Positions 1 to 10,792 of a DNA stretch of 64,000 nt are shown one piece after another. Location of the stretch: positions 36,439,979 to 36,503,978 of the forward strand of contig OX421963.1 in assembly GCA_949128115.1 (NCBI GenBank), read 5' to 3'. The notes under the pieces were generated by a model. The model was not told the origin of the DNA, made no database searches, and worked only from the letters and a program-made list of their open reading frames with translations. A program made the translations under genes and the position numbers. This DNA comes from Anaspis maculata. Its lineage: Eukaryota > Arthropoda > Insecta > Coleoptera > Scraptiidae. How positions within the stretch are numbered: position 1 is the first letter of the stretch; each line of letters opens with the position of its first letter.

Positions 1-500
1 TTTTCTTTATTTGATATTGGTACCTCTGAAACTAGTCTCCAATAATAAAGGAAGTTGTTTGAATAAGATTAGGTAAACTTGATTATCATATTTTCATATG
101 CCTTTATGAATTAGGATTCACTCCTGATCCCTACCCGAGAGTTCGTCCCAAGTCATGACACTCATGAATTTGATTGTGAAAAACCTGCAATTTGATTTGG
201 CTACTCATGCTAATCACCTCGACTTTTCCTTTCAGCTTATCCGTTAAAATTTGTGCAAATCAAATCAACTTAGCGGTTTCAAAACCACGCTTTAACGCCG
301 CTAAAACACAGCAAGGTCATCCACACTCGCCACTTCTGCAGTACAGTTACCATACCTGCACCTACCTACACCATCCATCGGCCACGTAAACATGGGTACA
401 CCTACCTGAGCAACGGCCATCGAGTGCGTCCGAAGCCGCGGACGAGCGCGGTCCACCACACACAGCGCCCGTTCTTTTAGTGAAGTGTAAACAAACCGAA
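1..500 (+). promoter_or_regulatory. Upstream / 5' UTR region of the SAPCD2-like gene
   Basis: No coding signal is seen here. The last 120 bp before the start codon become GC-richer than the AT-rich flank, as expected for a 5' UTR or proximal promoter. I see no convincing TATA box. The transcription start and any upstream non-coding exon cannot be placed from sequence alone. Confidence 0.35.
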
Positions 501-1409
501 ATGTCATCTCCACTGCAATCTTCTACTTTGGACGGCCTCCCCAAACAGTTCGTGAACGCAATGAGAACCCTATTCGACATAATGGACGATAAAAGAAGCG
601 GTCTGGTTAACTTTGCGGACATAGAAAACAGATGGCAAGATGATGGTTCGAAAGGCCTTCCCAAAGGCGTCTTGGAGAGTCTTCGAAAAGTGACTCCGCC
701 TAATGGAATGTTAACTTTTGAACGGTTCTGCGCCGGGTTGAAAATATGCCTTTTGAGGAATCAAGTGGAAAGAAGATCCAGTGAGAAGCAGAGACCTCCA
801 GAGAGCAACCGCCCTCCTTCAGCTCCACTCTTGGATATAGACCCAGCATGGAACAATACGGCCGCAATTCGACCCAATAATGTAATGTCAGCACAACAAA
901 GAACGATCAGCATGCCTCAACTTTTGCCAGACAGGAAAGAACCTAATGAAAAACTCACAGTTCCTAATATCAAGCCTTTATATGGTCCTCCTAAACCTCC
1001 AAGAACAGCCATAGGTATGGAAAGGAACAACATAGACAGAAACATGGATAGAGCTGAAATACGAACAGCGTTACAAAATTGGCAAATGGGGCTAATGGAG
1101 AAAGACAAGTACCCGCAGGGATTGCTCAGGACTGGGAGGAGTTTGGGAGATGGCAAAGCAGAGAACGGAAATGGAAATAACGGAGGCATCTACCAGAAAA
1201 AGGCGAATGTTAGAAGACGCGAACCGAGACGGCACACCCTGCAGAACGGCATAGACTACAACATGCTGAAGAGGATGAAACAGATCGAACAAGAAAAAGA
1301 CGTCCTCATGCAAGGACTCAGTGCTGTTGAAAAAGCCCGAGATTGGTACTTGAAGCAAGTCGCTATAGTTCAAGAGAAAATGAAATATTTGGGTCGCATG
1401 GGACATGTG
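501..1409 (+). CDS. SAPCD2: SAPCD2-like exon 1
   Basis: This exon holds 303 codons: the SAPCD N-terminal domain, the low-complexity linker and the first part of the coiled coil (ending MKYLGRMGHV). The donor is GTG|gtaagatc at 1410. Reading through would reach a stop after only RSV, which supports splicing here. Confidence 0.88.
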
Positions 1410-4400
1410 GTAAGATCAGTGTGAACTTTACTACTAACCCACTTCTGTTCTTCTCACCATTATTCGGAATATTACGAGAACTTCCGGATATGCATATACC
1501 TAGCGTTGCATCACTTAAAATAGTGATCAGATTTATTTACATTTTAACACCAGTGTCATTGTCCTCGTTTCCTCCTTCTAATTTCGTGTGTATGATGTGT
1601 TCGCGGTCGCGGAAAGTTACCTGTCCCCGTCGAATTTCAAGCACCAGCTACAGCGTATATGCTCCATAGCTTGTCACGAAAAAGTCGTTTACCGATCAGT
1701 GCACTTGGACATTTTTACTTCGAAGTTTATTGGGTAAATTTATACCCACCGCAAAGTTGTGTGCAAAACTGAAATAACGATAATCTGCTTCGCGTGACTT
1801 TTACTAATTCTTTTGTACTGTCAACCTAATTAAGAATAATTTGGTAGATGCAAAGCGACGGAAAGAGAATGCCTGGCACTGATTCTTGGGCTGAAGAAAT
1901 TTTAAATTTTGCTGCTTTGCAATGCTTTTCAACTTTTGGAACTCCAATCGTTGCAGCAACGGTTGTTTTTTTTATATTCTCAATATAAAATTCAATTCAT
2001 TGCAGGATAGATGCATCGCAGCAGGTAGTGATTCAAGTAAAAGTTCAAGTTCAAAAACCAGAAGGATGTGAAACAGACGTTGACATAATTTGCAACAACC
2101 GCATGTCTGTATAACGAGGAAGTTCTCGTGGGATTTTCTAGTTTTTCTTTAGTTTACTCTAGTTTTGAAGAACGGTAAATCCGCTAACACCCATTATCGA
2201 TTCGACACGCATGAAAATAATTGTTACAATCACTTTCGCTGCAATTTTATGCAACAGTAATTTGTCAAGGCTGCTTTTTGAACCGCTGGAACGATTGTTG
2301 TGAAGTCTGCTAGATGCCGATGACCGTTACAAACACAGCAGAAGTAAATAGCTTCACGATAGGTCTTTCTATCCGTTTCGATCTTTTTCTTGCTGTTACG
2401 GCAAGTTTTGCAATAATAATAATCACGCTGAAATAAGCACTTATTTATGAACGTATTTAAGAGCACCGTGAATTTAATGGAAATACTAAAGCTTCGGTTT
2501 AAAAAAGTTCAGTTTCTATCAAGTCTTCCATAAGACCTTGGAAGATGTTGAGCAGAATTTAGTCCGTCTCCGAACATTCATCTCAGTTATCAATAGTCAG
2601 CAGTTAATTTCAAGCTTGAAGTATTGTAGAGCTAGCGCTAAAGAAATGTAGATGAGTTCTGCCCTCGCTTTTTGCACCTTATCTGAATGCTTTGGCATCT
2701 TCCTCGCCGCGTTTTTTATTATTGTATCTGTTGGTTAATCGTACGTACTATTGCGGCCTTTTTAAAGTGGACGACAGTTGACAGATTTTTCAGGATTCTG
2801 GCCTGAACGTCGCATGACAGCAAGCCAACTCATTGACGTTGTCGTCCACTTTATTTTGGCCGCAACCGTACATACATACTTAATGACGTTTAAGAAGAGA
2901 AGAAGTTACATGATAATGATGAGAGGCGTAGTCAAATTAATGGTTAGCACTTATGTCTGGACGTTTTCTTCAATACCTACTTGAATACTTTTTATTTGCA
3001 GGAGCCCTGGTCGGAAGCACAACAAGAAAAACTGGAACTGCAACGAGCAAGAGTTCTGGAGGTGAACAGACATTTGGCCGCCCTAACTGACAGCTGGGAA
3101 CGTGGTGGTCTGCCCCTTCACATGAATTTGGCAGTACACCATTACCCTCAACATCATCCGCAGGATTTGTCTGACAGACTAAAACGGCAGAACAGGCTCC
3201 TTACAGAGGTTTGTGATACTGGTTTGTGTAGTAGCAATGAACGATATAGCAAACAGGCTGTCACATAAACGTCACATTTTAAAATCAGAGCGTAAAAGCG
3301 TAAAAGCGTTTGAATCGTCTGTGAGTAGGTAAGAGCAAGGATAAGAGTAGGTTCGAACGAGGGATCGAACTATTTCGCACGGCACACTGAAAGCCGTGTC
3401 CGTCATTTTTTATCACCTGTAACAAAACGTGATTCAGCCGGCGCCTAATAATTCTAGAAAAACACCGACAATGCGGATGGGAATGCTCGCGAAATTCTAG
3501 TACCTCTATGTTTTGTAAATACGTGCCCGATTTTGTAAATATTGTGCATATCAATAGCTTTGTTTTTCAATAGACGAGCCATCTCGAAATTCGAGTTGTT
3601 TGGATGTATGCACTCCCGATCTTTCCCTTTTTTTTGTTACTAATGACGCACGCTCGATTCTAGAAGGGCATTCAGAGACCTATATAAGCTGGCCAGTGGG
3701 GCCCGTAGAGCAAAGTGAATGTAAATAAGAAGTTCAAAAGAGTCACAGTGCAATTCTAAGTTACGAGTGCAAGTACCGAGTGATACCACATATTACACAC
3801 TTTGTGAAGGAGCTTTTTGGTGAGTGTCTCTACTTACTCACGGGTATTTGGTTATCTCATTAGTCATTTCTTAATTAATTACAAAGTATTGAGGGTCGGG
3901 CTTGAGCACACGGTAAGTGGGTTGCACCTACTAGTGCGCAGTTCTGCCGTTTTAGTGGAGGCTAGGTGGACTCAGAGTGGGTCTCCGTCTGAGTTCATTG
4001 CACGCCTAGATCCAGGCCTCTCAGCCTTGCCTGCTGTGGTTTTCCGGGGCTTGGCTTGGCGCAGTACGTCGGCAGGGACCGGGTACTGGGGGCTGTGTGT
4101 GGTGGGTGGCCCGTCTAGTACGGCTTGGGTTTCCAGCGTGCTAGACAGAAGCCCGTGGTGCTGGGTTCTGACTGTAAGGTCGTTTAGATGCTGCCAGCTG
4201 TACAGAGGCTATCAGTTTATTCGTTTAATTTCTTTCTTTATTTATGAGAGCCCAAATACTCATAATGTTTTTGCCCTTTTCAGGGTAGCAGTGTGTGGTC
4301 TATCTGACTCCTGATGCTCGGCGCTTAATCTACGGTTCTTCCTGACATGTGTTCAATACGCCGGAGAAAATGTGGTGACAATTTTTCAGAAGTGGGATAG

Positions 4401-7400
4401 ACCTACACACTTCAACCCAAATAAGAGATTTAGAGATTTGAGAGGAAAATGGAATGAACTATAATGAATAAAGTAAAAGTCTAGGGACCACTGGAATCTG
4501 ATTGCCCTTTTGTTTGGAACCATAGGTCGGACTGTGAGTCGTGCGAAAAGTTAGTTAGACACAGGGAGGTTTCTGACTGTGAGTCGTGCAAAAAGTTAGT
4601 TAGACACAGGGAGGTTTTGCGAGTAACTTTCGATGTCTTCGTCTTACGCATAGAGTCTTACGTGGTAGGGTTTCGTTAGAGATGGCGACTCTGACGGGGG
4701 CGTAGTCGTGGATGATCCTGATCAAGTTTCTGACTAAGAACGGTAAACAGAAAGAGAGCCGCCTCGGGGCGAGGCGCTTGTCAGGATGGGCGAATGTAAC
4801 AAAACGTGATTCAGCCGGCGCCTAATAATTCTAGAAAAACACCGACAATGCGGATGGGAATGCTCGCGAAATTCTAGTACCTCTATGTTTTGTAAATACG
4901 TGCCCGATTTTGTAAATATTGTGCATATCAATAGCTTTGTTTTTCAATAGACGAGCCATCTCGAAATTCGAGTTGTTTGGATGTATGCACTCCCGATCTT
5001 TCCCTTTTTTTTGTTACTAATGACGCACGCTCGATTCTAGAAGGGCATTCAGAGACCTATATAAGCTGGCCAGTGGGGCCCGTAGAGCAAAGTGAATGTA
5101 AATAAGAAGTTCAAAAGAGTCACAGTGCAATTCTAAGTTACGAGTGCAAGTACCGAGTGATACCACATATTACACACTTTGTGAAGGAGCTTTTTGGTGA
5201 GTGTCTCTACTTACTCACGGGTATTTGGTTATCTCATTAGTCATTTCTTAATTAATTACAAAGTATTGAGGGTCGGGCTTGAGCACACGGTAAGTGGGTT
5301 GCACCTACTAGTGCGCAGTTCTGCCGTTTTAGTGGAGGCTAGGTGGACTCAGAGTGGGTCTCCGTCTGAGTTCATTGCACGCCTAGATCCAGGCCTCTCA
5401 GCCTTGCCTGCTGTGGTTTTCCGGGGCTTGGCTTGGCGCAGTACGTCGGCAGGGACCGGGTACTGGGGGCTGTGTGTGGTGGGTGGCCCGTCTAGTACGG
5501 CTTGGGTTTCCAGCGTGCTAGACAGAAGCCCGTGGTGCTGGGTTCTGACTGTAAGGTCGTTTAGATGCTGCCAGCTGTACAGAGGCTATCAGTTTATTCG
5601 TTTAATTTCTTTCTTTATTTATGAGAGCCCAAATACTCATAATGTTTTTGCCCTTTTCAGGGTAGCAGTGTGTGGTCTATCTGACTCCTGATGCTCGGCG
5701 CTTAATCTACGGTTCTTCCTGACATGTGTTCAATACGCCGGAGAAAATGTGGTGACACACCCTATATAAAAGTAACATTCTGCACAATTTTTTCCCCAAG
5801 TAAGAACAATCTTGAAAATACTCCAACTTCCTCAAATCTTTGCTTGAAAACAAAATTGAGTGAATATCCCTCACGGGCGTAAGGCTCAGTAGTGCATTTC
5901 CTTCCGGATGAATCCGCACAGTGATAAAGAACTTTTCCTAAAATCAGTTCACTTGTGGAGATGTCAATATGGCTGGTCAAGATGTAGCAAATCGTGAAAT
6001 CAATCTCAAAATCATCAATAATTTCAAGAGACACGAGTATGTTCCAAATTTCATCAAAATCGGTTCATTTACGAAAAAGTTCAATTTGGTTGGCCAAGAT
6101 GGCAGAGGATCGTAAAACTGACTTCAACATCATCATACAATCAATCATCATACAACATCGTTACGTACTTTCCAAGTTTCATTAAGATCGGTTCACTTAC
6201 GAAAAAGTTCAATAGGGTGGCAATTCGCGAAATCAACCTCATAGTCATAAATCGTTATACGAAACCAAAGTATGTTGCAAGTTCCATCACAATCGGTACA
6301 CTCAAGAGATAGTTCAATATGGCGGGTCAATATGACGTCATGCGGCAAAACCAAGCATGAAAACAAGCATATTTACAGGGTTTTCATGGTGAAATCGACA
6401 TTGAGTAGGGACAGATAGCGTTTTTCAAGGCGAATCAGTATCTTGCTTCGAAATTTCACTAACGCTCTTCGTTTCGAAGTTACAGGGTGATTCATGTGTT
6501 TTGTAGATTTTTTATGGGCCATATCTTTGGGACGAATTGATAAAAAAGGCAAAATTTGGCAGGTAAGTTCTACTACCGACACTTGATACATTGCACCATC
6601 GATCAATTCGAAAATTTCAGACCCAAACTCTATTTCAAGTTTCTATCAAAAATTTCACCCTGTATGCATATTTTCCAAAATTCCAAAATAAATTCCAAAA
6701 ATGAACCTTTCACATTCAGATACTACATAAAAAAGGCTATGACTCCGGCTAATGACATTTTTTGGCGCCATTGAACTGTGCCAAGGAAAAATTAATGACT
6801 TTAATATTTCGCCTGATAAAAATTTTATTCGTCATAACTTTCGAACGGAGTAATAGAATCTAGTGAAATTTGACAGGTATATTCTAGTGCTAACCCTTGA
6901 TACACCGCATCATCGATCTATTTGTTAACTGGACTGCCGGGTCGGACTTGAATTTTTGCCTCCTAAGTTTTCATCACAAAGGCCACCCTGTATGCATTTT
7001 TTCACACCAGCAAACTACATAAAAAATGCTATGATTCTGACTAATAAAATTGTTTGGCGCAATTGAACTAAGGCAAGAAAAAATAATCATTAATCGAATT
7101 ATTATGTAATTTTTAATCTTCAAGAAATGTCATTTAACATGGTCCTTAATGCATTGCATTGATAAGGTTGTTAAAAATGTCTTTGTCTTACATGTCAGAC
7201 CGGGGGCTTAAGGCTGGTATAGACTTGTCAATTTTCGAAAAATGTCAAAAATTCATGTCATAAGGTACATGAATGAAACCAACGGGCTTTTGTGTGGGAA
7301 CATCCCCTTAATCAAAAATCGGGTCATAAGACAAAATTTTTGGGGGCTCTCGGTCCATAAGACAAGTTTGAAATTTTCAAAAAAGGCCAAAATTTACCTC

Positions 7401-8754
7401 CTCCTGGAGACTTCTCCTTTGGCATAATTTTAGGAATGAGAAACGATTCTCACATGATTTTTTACGCAGGTTTCGAATCTGTCCACAAATTTTTTTAACG
7501 GTGCATCGCTTACAGGGTGCAACATCGAACATTATTTCTCAAATCGTACACACCCTGTATTTTAACATAGAAATCTATTCCGTTCTTCATCCTGATTACA
7601 AATATATATCACACTTGATGGGTTTGTCAACAAAACGTCTGTGAAAAAATTGATAAATTTTGGTCCATTTTTGAAAATTTCAAACTTGTCTTATGGACCG
7701 AAAGCCCCCAAAAATTTTGCCTTACGACCAGATTTTCGATCAAGGAGATGTTCCCACACAAAATCCAGTTGGTTTGATTCATGTACCTTATGACGTAAGT
7801 TTTGAGGCACCAGCTCCCTGTCCACGCGTATTTATTATTGTTACGATATGGTATGTGGTTATATTACCTTGATGTCATGACTGCCTTGCAATCAATTTTT
7901 CAGTCGGCATTTTCGATTTTTTATAGCCAGACACAGGTCACAGGTGACAGCGATGGCAGGTTAGTGACAGACTTTGCACGTCAGCCATTGACACTATTGA
8001 CAGTAAATACTAACTCATGCAAAAGCGCCCCCTACATGTAATCGCCCTATTGATAGACATTTCCATTCCACCTTTCCCATGAGCCATCACGCATACTGTG
8101 AAGGCACAACTGGCGGTCTGTAGTAGCCGTCTGTACTAGCGAGAATTTGCGCTCACAGGTATGCGCGCAAGTGATTTCCCTGATGGGAAAGGTGGATTCT
8201 ACCTAAGCTGTTAAGGTTCTGCAAAGTCTACCTTATAATGGTCTATCGCCAATACCGAACCCTAACAGGTAAAATTGGAAAGGCCTACTATTGATAATGG
8301 CTACTAGAAAAAACTTGATTCACAAATTACTATCAGTGCGCTTAGTTTACCTGTGTGACATTTACTGCTAATTTTCTAACCAAATGACAGTAAAATATGC
8401 ACTAGTGCGAAAGAGTACGTGTTCTTGAAGGTTCACTTTCAGTTTACATTCTCTGATGGAATAAACAATAAACTCGACAATAAACTTCACAAAGAGTGTA
8501 ACTGAAAGCTGTAGACAGGTACCTACCTATAATAATGCCTTAAATTGCTAGCAAAACCCAATATTACAGGAATTAAGAAACTTCTACAAAAATGAACCTT
8601 TTTACAGTCTTACCTTTTCTTCTGTCAACAGGAAGTGGGCAAGAAGGGCGAGAGGATAGCGGTCCTGGAGCACGAAAAGGCCAACTTGATCCAGGTCCTC
8701 CAGATGCGATCCACCGCCAACAGAAATGCCGGACAGGAAGAGGCTGTATTCTAA
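501..8754 (+). CDS. SAPCD2: SAPCD2-like protein (suppressor APC domain-containing), three exons
   Basis: Exons are 501-1409, 3002-3208 and 8632-8754, all joined in phase 0, giving 412 codons plus TAA. Residues about 10-85 form the conserved N-terminal SAPCD region, with an EF-hand-like stretch (DIMDDKRSGL near residues 26-35) followed by FERFCAGL. The middle is polar, proline- and arginine-rich. From about residue 255 to the end the chain is rich in heptad-compatible L, E, K and Q and probably forms coiled coil. Vertebrate SAPCD2 is about 400 residues and restrains LGN/Pins at the cell cortex in spindle orientation; a similar role here is inference. The start is the ATG at 501; an earlier in-frame GTG at 480 is not a normal eukaryotic start. 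Splice motifs are GTG|gtaaga, GAG|gtttgt and acag|GAAGTG. Intron 2 is 5.4 kb and has taken in an LTR element and foldbacks without breaking the frame. Confidence 0.85.
1410..3001 (+). other. SAPCD2-like intron 1
   Basis: This is AT-rich intron. Apart from the foldback at about 2737-2881 I see no gene, RNA or clear repeat in it. Confidence 0.6.
2737..2881. repeat. Small foldback (MITE-like) in SAPCD2-like intron 1
   Basis: The 12-mer aaagtggacgac (2764-2775) has its exact reverse complement at 2841-2852. Weaker pairing continues outward through tattgcggcc / ggccgcaac to about 2740 and 2880. The unit is about 145 bp and folds into one hairpin. No target duplication is certain. Confidence 0.5.
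3002..3208 (+). CDS. SAPCD2: SAPCD2-like exon 2
   Basis: This exon holds 69 codons after the acceptor tttgcag, from EPWSEAQQEKLELQRARV to RLKRQNRLLTE. The QRARVLEVNRHLAAL stretch continues the predicted coiled coil. The donor GAG|gtttgt is weaker than the others. Confidence 0.85.
3418..4380 (+). repeat. 5' LTR
   Basis: TG...CA terminated and 963 bp long. A TATA box lies near 3680-3688. The 165-codon frame inside (3817-4314) is repeated exactly in the 3' LTR, resembles no protein I know and is probably not coding. Confidence 0.85.
4381..4794 (+). other. Internal region of the LTR element
   Basis: This 414-bp stretch begins atttttcagaagtgggatag, where a primer-binding site would lie; I could not match it to a tRNA. 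AATAAA occurs near 4466. A 34-bp unit (ctgtgagtcgtgc..aaaagttagttagacacagggaggtt) is tandemly repeated at about 4530-4617. No convincing polypurine tract precedes the 3' LTR. Confidence 0.6.
4795..5757 (+). repeat. 3' LTR
   Basis: Same length as the 5' LTR with no indel, since the start and end offsets are both 1377. It is followed directly by CACC. Confidence 0.85.
5860..6360. repeat. Dispersed repeat head plus diverged tandem repeats
   Basis: The segment opens with a motif (cctcacgggcgtaaggctca...) found again at about 42937, 43049 (inverted), 48475 (inverted) and 56640. Three to four diverged units of roughly 110-130 bp follow, each with the theme 'ttcatcaaaatcggttcatttacgaaaaagttcaat..gg..ggtcaagatg'. 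This is intronic repeat DNA. Confidence 0.6.
6480..7090. repeat. Diverged tandem duplication (~315 bp unit) with CACCCTGTA motifs
   Basis: Landmarks recur about 313-330 bp apart: 'cttgatacattgcaccatcgatc' near 6582 and 6896, 'caccctgtatgcat' near 6656 and 6984, and 'tacataaaaaaggctatga' near 6724 and 7017. The second unit is several percent to tens of percent diverged, so the duplication is old. Confidence 0.6.
7155..7824. mobile_element. Foldback element, copy A (arms ~140 bp)
   Basis: The stretch 'cataaggtacatgaatgaaacc...ggccaaaattta' (about 7259-7397) is inverted at about 7659-7797, with only scattered mismatches. The right end extends to 'gaggcaccagctccctgtcca'. The same element recurs at 44834-45880. 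The spacer carries tacagggtg/caccctgta inner motifs. I found no coding capacity. Confidence 0.65.
7880..8055. repeat. Dispersed repeat shared with 16078-16260
   Basis: Shared blocks include 'ttgcaatcaatttttc', 'caggcacaggtcacag' variants and 'catgcaaaagcgccccctac'. Both copies lie next to a gttacgata-type motif. No coding frame is conserved. Confidence 0.6.
8056..8631 (+). other. Rest of SAPCD2-like intron 2
   Basis: I see no gene, RNA or recognisable repeat between the 7.9-kb repeat and the acceptor of the last exon. Confidence 0.5.
8632..8754 (+). CDS. SAPCD2: SAPCD2-like terminal exon
   Basis: This exon holds 40 codons plus TAA, starting EVGKKGERIAVLEHEKANLI. It continues the coiled coil in phase 0 and is strikingly GC-rich against the surrounding AT-rich intron, as conserved coding DNA would be. 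It is too short to be obvious as an isolated ORF and was found by frame, acceptor and composition. Confidence 0.85.
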   Translation, partial: EVGKKGERIAVLEHEKANLIQVLQMRSTANRNAGQEEAVF

Positions 8755-9016
8755 AAAAAGGCACACAACGATATTTTTACAAGAAAAAAGTTTTATTGAA
8801 CAAATTAAGCCTTACAAGTCATTGAAACAAAAATGTGATCTCTTATGTGAAAAACAGAACTGTATTGTTACCTTGACGTGTATAAATAGGATATGTCTCG
8901 TTATTTGCAAGTGTGCCATCAACAATAATACTTTATAGTAGATTCGACAGGTGTAGGCACCTGTACCTGTCTTCTTAGCAATATTTTGTGCAAATTTGGT
9001 GCTAAATTCGTAATGC

Positions 9017-9022
9017 AATAAA
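9017..9022 (+). terminator. Candidate polyadenylation signal for the SAPCD2-like gene
   Basis: This is the first AATAAA downstream of the stop codon, about 260 bp into the presumed 3' UTR. The placement is plausible but not proven. Confidence 0.4.
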
Positions 9023-9958
9023 AAAATTATACAACACTGGTCCACACTTAGATTATTACGATACTTCCTAAGACTGAGTCAAATATCACAACGATAATAA
9101 TTACTGAATACAACAGGGAGTAGGACACTCAAAAGAGAAATCACGTTATAAGGATTGAGAGAGGCCAGTTTGAGGCTAGATTGCGTGTTGCCCTCTGGAA
9201 ACCTAAGCCATGAAAAAAATTCTTGTTTCAGACTTGTTTTTCATATAAATAGGTATAATATGCTGAATACGGTTGTTGCAAAATTAGTGGAAAAAAGTTC
9301 AAGATAGTTCGGGAAAATTTAGAGGCGTTAGAAAAATGTTGAACAATTCAATTTTTTTATTTTTGGGAATATGTATGGAGGAAGAGTTCAAGGGTTGAGC
9401 TTTAGACTCCTTTTTCAGGTATTATTTTCAAACGGACTATGAGCAATTTTTTGAACGCATTTTGAAATTTTATTTACTATACTGAAACAGTCAGCGTTTT
9501 TTCAAAAACGCATGTAGTAAACTCGCTGTTGCAAAGGAATCGTGTTATTTGTTGGTCTACACATGAGGTAAAGAACCTCTGGAACATTTTACGGGTGTTT
9601 TTGAAAAACTAATTCCAGAGTTTATAAATGACATTTCAAAACACATTCGACCTCACATTCAACAGTTCAGAAAAATTGATTTGTAGTCTGATTTGAAGAG
9701 TTTACTGAAATTGTTCCAGATAACAAAAATAAGAGGCTTAAAGATCCATCATTGACAACCCATTTTTTCAAAAAAAATAAAATATTTTTGACACTTGGAG
9801 CATTTCTCTGAACTGCTTTGAATTTATTTTCCATTATTTTGCGACACAGGAATAATATTGAAACAAAAATACAAGAAGTTGTCCAGATTTCAGAATTCAA
9901 AATTACATGGTTCCTCTAAAAGAACCTACTCCCTGGTAAGTAACAACTTATTTGGCAT
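9023..9958. other. Intergenic DNA between convergent SAPCD2-like and ZDHHC24-like genes
   Basis: This is AT-rich sequence without a supported gene. It must contain the 3' UTR ends of both convergent genes. A minus-strand AATAAA (plus-strand TTTATT at 9823-9828) is the best polyadenylation candidate for the palmitoyltransferase gene. Confidence 0.45.
9823..9828 (-). terminator. Candidate polyadenylation signal of the ZDHHC24-like gene
   Basis: AATAAA read on the minus strand, about 130 bp downstream of the stop codon. Confidence 0.4.
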
Positions 9959-10792
9959 CTATTTAGCTTTAATTGAGCTTCTGGTGTTCCAATGTATGCC
10001 ATCCTGTGGCAACTCGCTTGTGATGAACGGTGAAATCCAAACTAGGTACCACCTCTTACCGAAAACATTAATCCAGTTTTGCAGCTTTCCCAAGTCATAC
10101 TCGCTCAATTTTTCCATGCGTTCATGGGTGACAAACCCTCTGTTTATTAAGTTTCCATGGAAAACCAGCAGGGCGGCAGTGAAAATCCCGGCAACGATTT
10201 CAAGAGTGACTAAGAACAAGTACACTTGCCTCAGTGATCTTTCTATGACCAGCATAGCCAGAGGAAACATTAGTTTCACGACGGCCTCGAAAATCGAGCG
10301 GAACTCCATCAGCTGCCAGACGAACCCGAGGTTGTAGCATGTCGCGTAGACGGTGGCAACAAAAACATAGAAAACTAGCACCACGAAATATCTGTGATTA
10401 TAATGGCCGATGCAGCAGCCAGTGAACTTGCAATGGTGGTCGCGTTTAAGTATGCATGTGTTGCAAACGTCGCAGTGCCAAGATCGTGGTGGCGTTAGGC
10501 ATTCACAAACTGTGCACAACTTCCAGTTTCCGTGGCCGGTTTCTGGGGTAAGTATGCGACCTTTGATGCTAGTATCACAGATCATGATGGCAATGAGGTT
10601 CGAGCAGACGTTGAAGAGGATGAAGTTTCCAATGATGAAATGGAACATGTACCATGGACCCCACTGGGTGTAGTAAGTCGGCAGTACCAGGAAAAGTTCG
10701 AAATAGTACACTATCGGTATCATTACAAAGATGAATAAGATCACGGTAGCATCCGAGAGCCTTCTCGGCATAATATTTGGCCTCAAAATCAT
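9959..10792 (-). CDS. ZDHHC24: DHHC-type palmitoyltransferase, ZDHHC24-like, single exon
   Basis: 277 residues. It is predicted to attach palmitate to cysteine side chains of client proteins at Golgi/endomembranes. The cysteine-rich domain runs from about residue 92 to 136, with LCTVCECLTPPRSWHCDVC followed by the catalytic DHHC at 118-121. Hydrophobic segments at about 14-37, 49-72, 136-156 and 190-215 fit the usual four-pass fold, with the DHHC loop on the cytosolic side. After DHHC the sequence is KFTGCCIGHYNHRYF rather than the common PWxxNCVGxxNxRYF. Replacement of the usual proline-tryptophan is typical of the ZDHHC24 branch as I recall it. All cysteines and histidines of the motif are present and the frame is intact. 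The start at 10792 is the first Met before MILRPN. It is transcribed divergently from DENND1. Confidence 0.88.
   Translation of the reverse strand: MILRPNIMPRRLSDATVILFIFVMIPIVYYFELFLVLPTYYTQWGPWYMFHFIIGNFILFNVCSNLIAIMICDTSIKGRILTPETGHGNWKLCTVCECLTPPRSWHCDVCNTCILKRDHHCKFTGCCIGHYNHRYFVVLVFYVFVATVYATCYNLGFVWQLMEFRSIFEAVVKLMFPLAMLVIERSLRQVYLFLVTLEIVAGIFTAALLVFHGNLINRGFVTHERMEKLSEYDLGKLQNWINVFGKRWYLVWISPFITSELPQDGIHWNTRSSIKAK

Larger units (their letters stand above)
3418..5757 (+). mobile_element. Non-autonomous LTR retrotransposon with 963-bp LTRs and a 414-bp internal region
   Basis: Two direct repeats, 3418-4380 and 4795-5757, have the same length (constant 1377-bp offset) and looked identical wherever I compared them. 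Each starts TGTAAC and ends GTGACA. CACC lies immediately outside both ends (3414-3417 and 5758-5761), a probable 4-bp target duplication. Each LTR has a TATATAAGC box with downstream start-site-like sequence. The internal region has no gag or pol reading frame. Identical LTRs indicate recent insertion, by established logic for LTR elements. It must have been mobilised by enzymes from elsewhere (TRIM/LARD-like) or be an internal deletion of a larger element. It sits in the sense orientation in SAPCD2-like intron 2. Confidence 0.85.

Noticed and set aside
480..500. Upstream GTG as start of the SAPCD2-like protein
   Set aside because: GTG is not a normal eukaryotic nuclear start. The ATG at 501 gives the conserved N-terminus.
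3817..4314. 165-codon frame in the 5' LTR, repeated at 5194-5691
   Set aside because: Both copies lie wholly in LTR sequence. The identity is explained by LTR duplication, the frame has no recognisable domain, and it overlaps expected U5/R signals.
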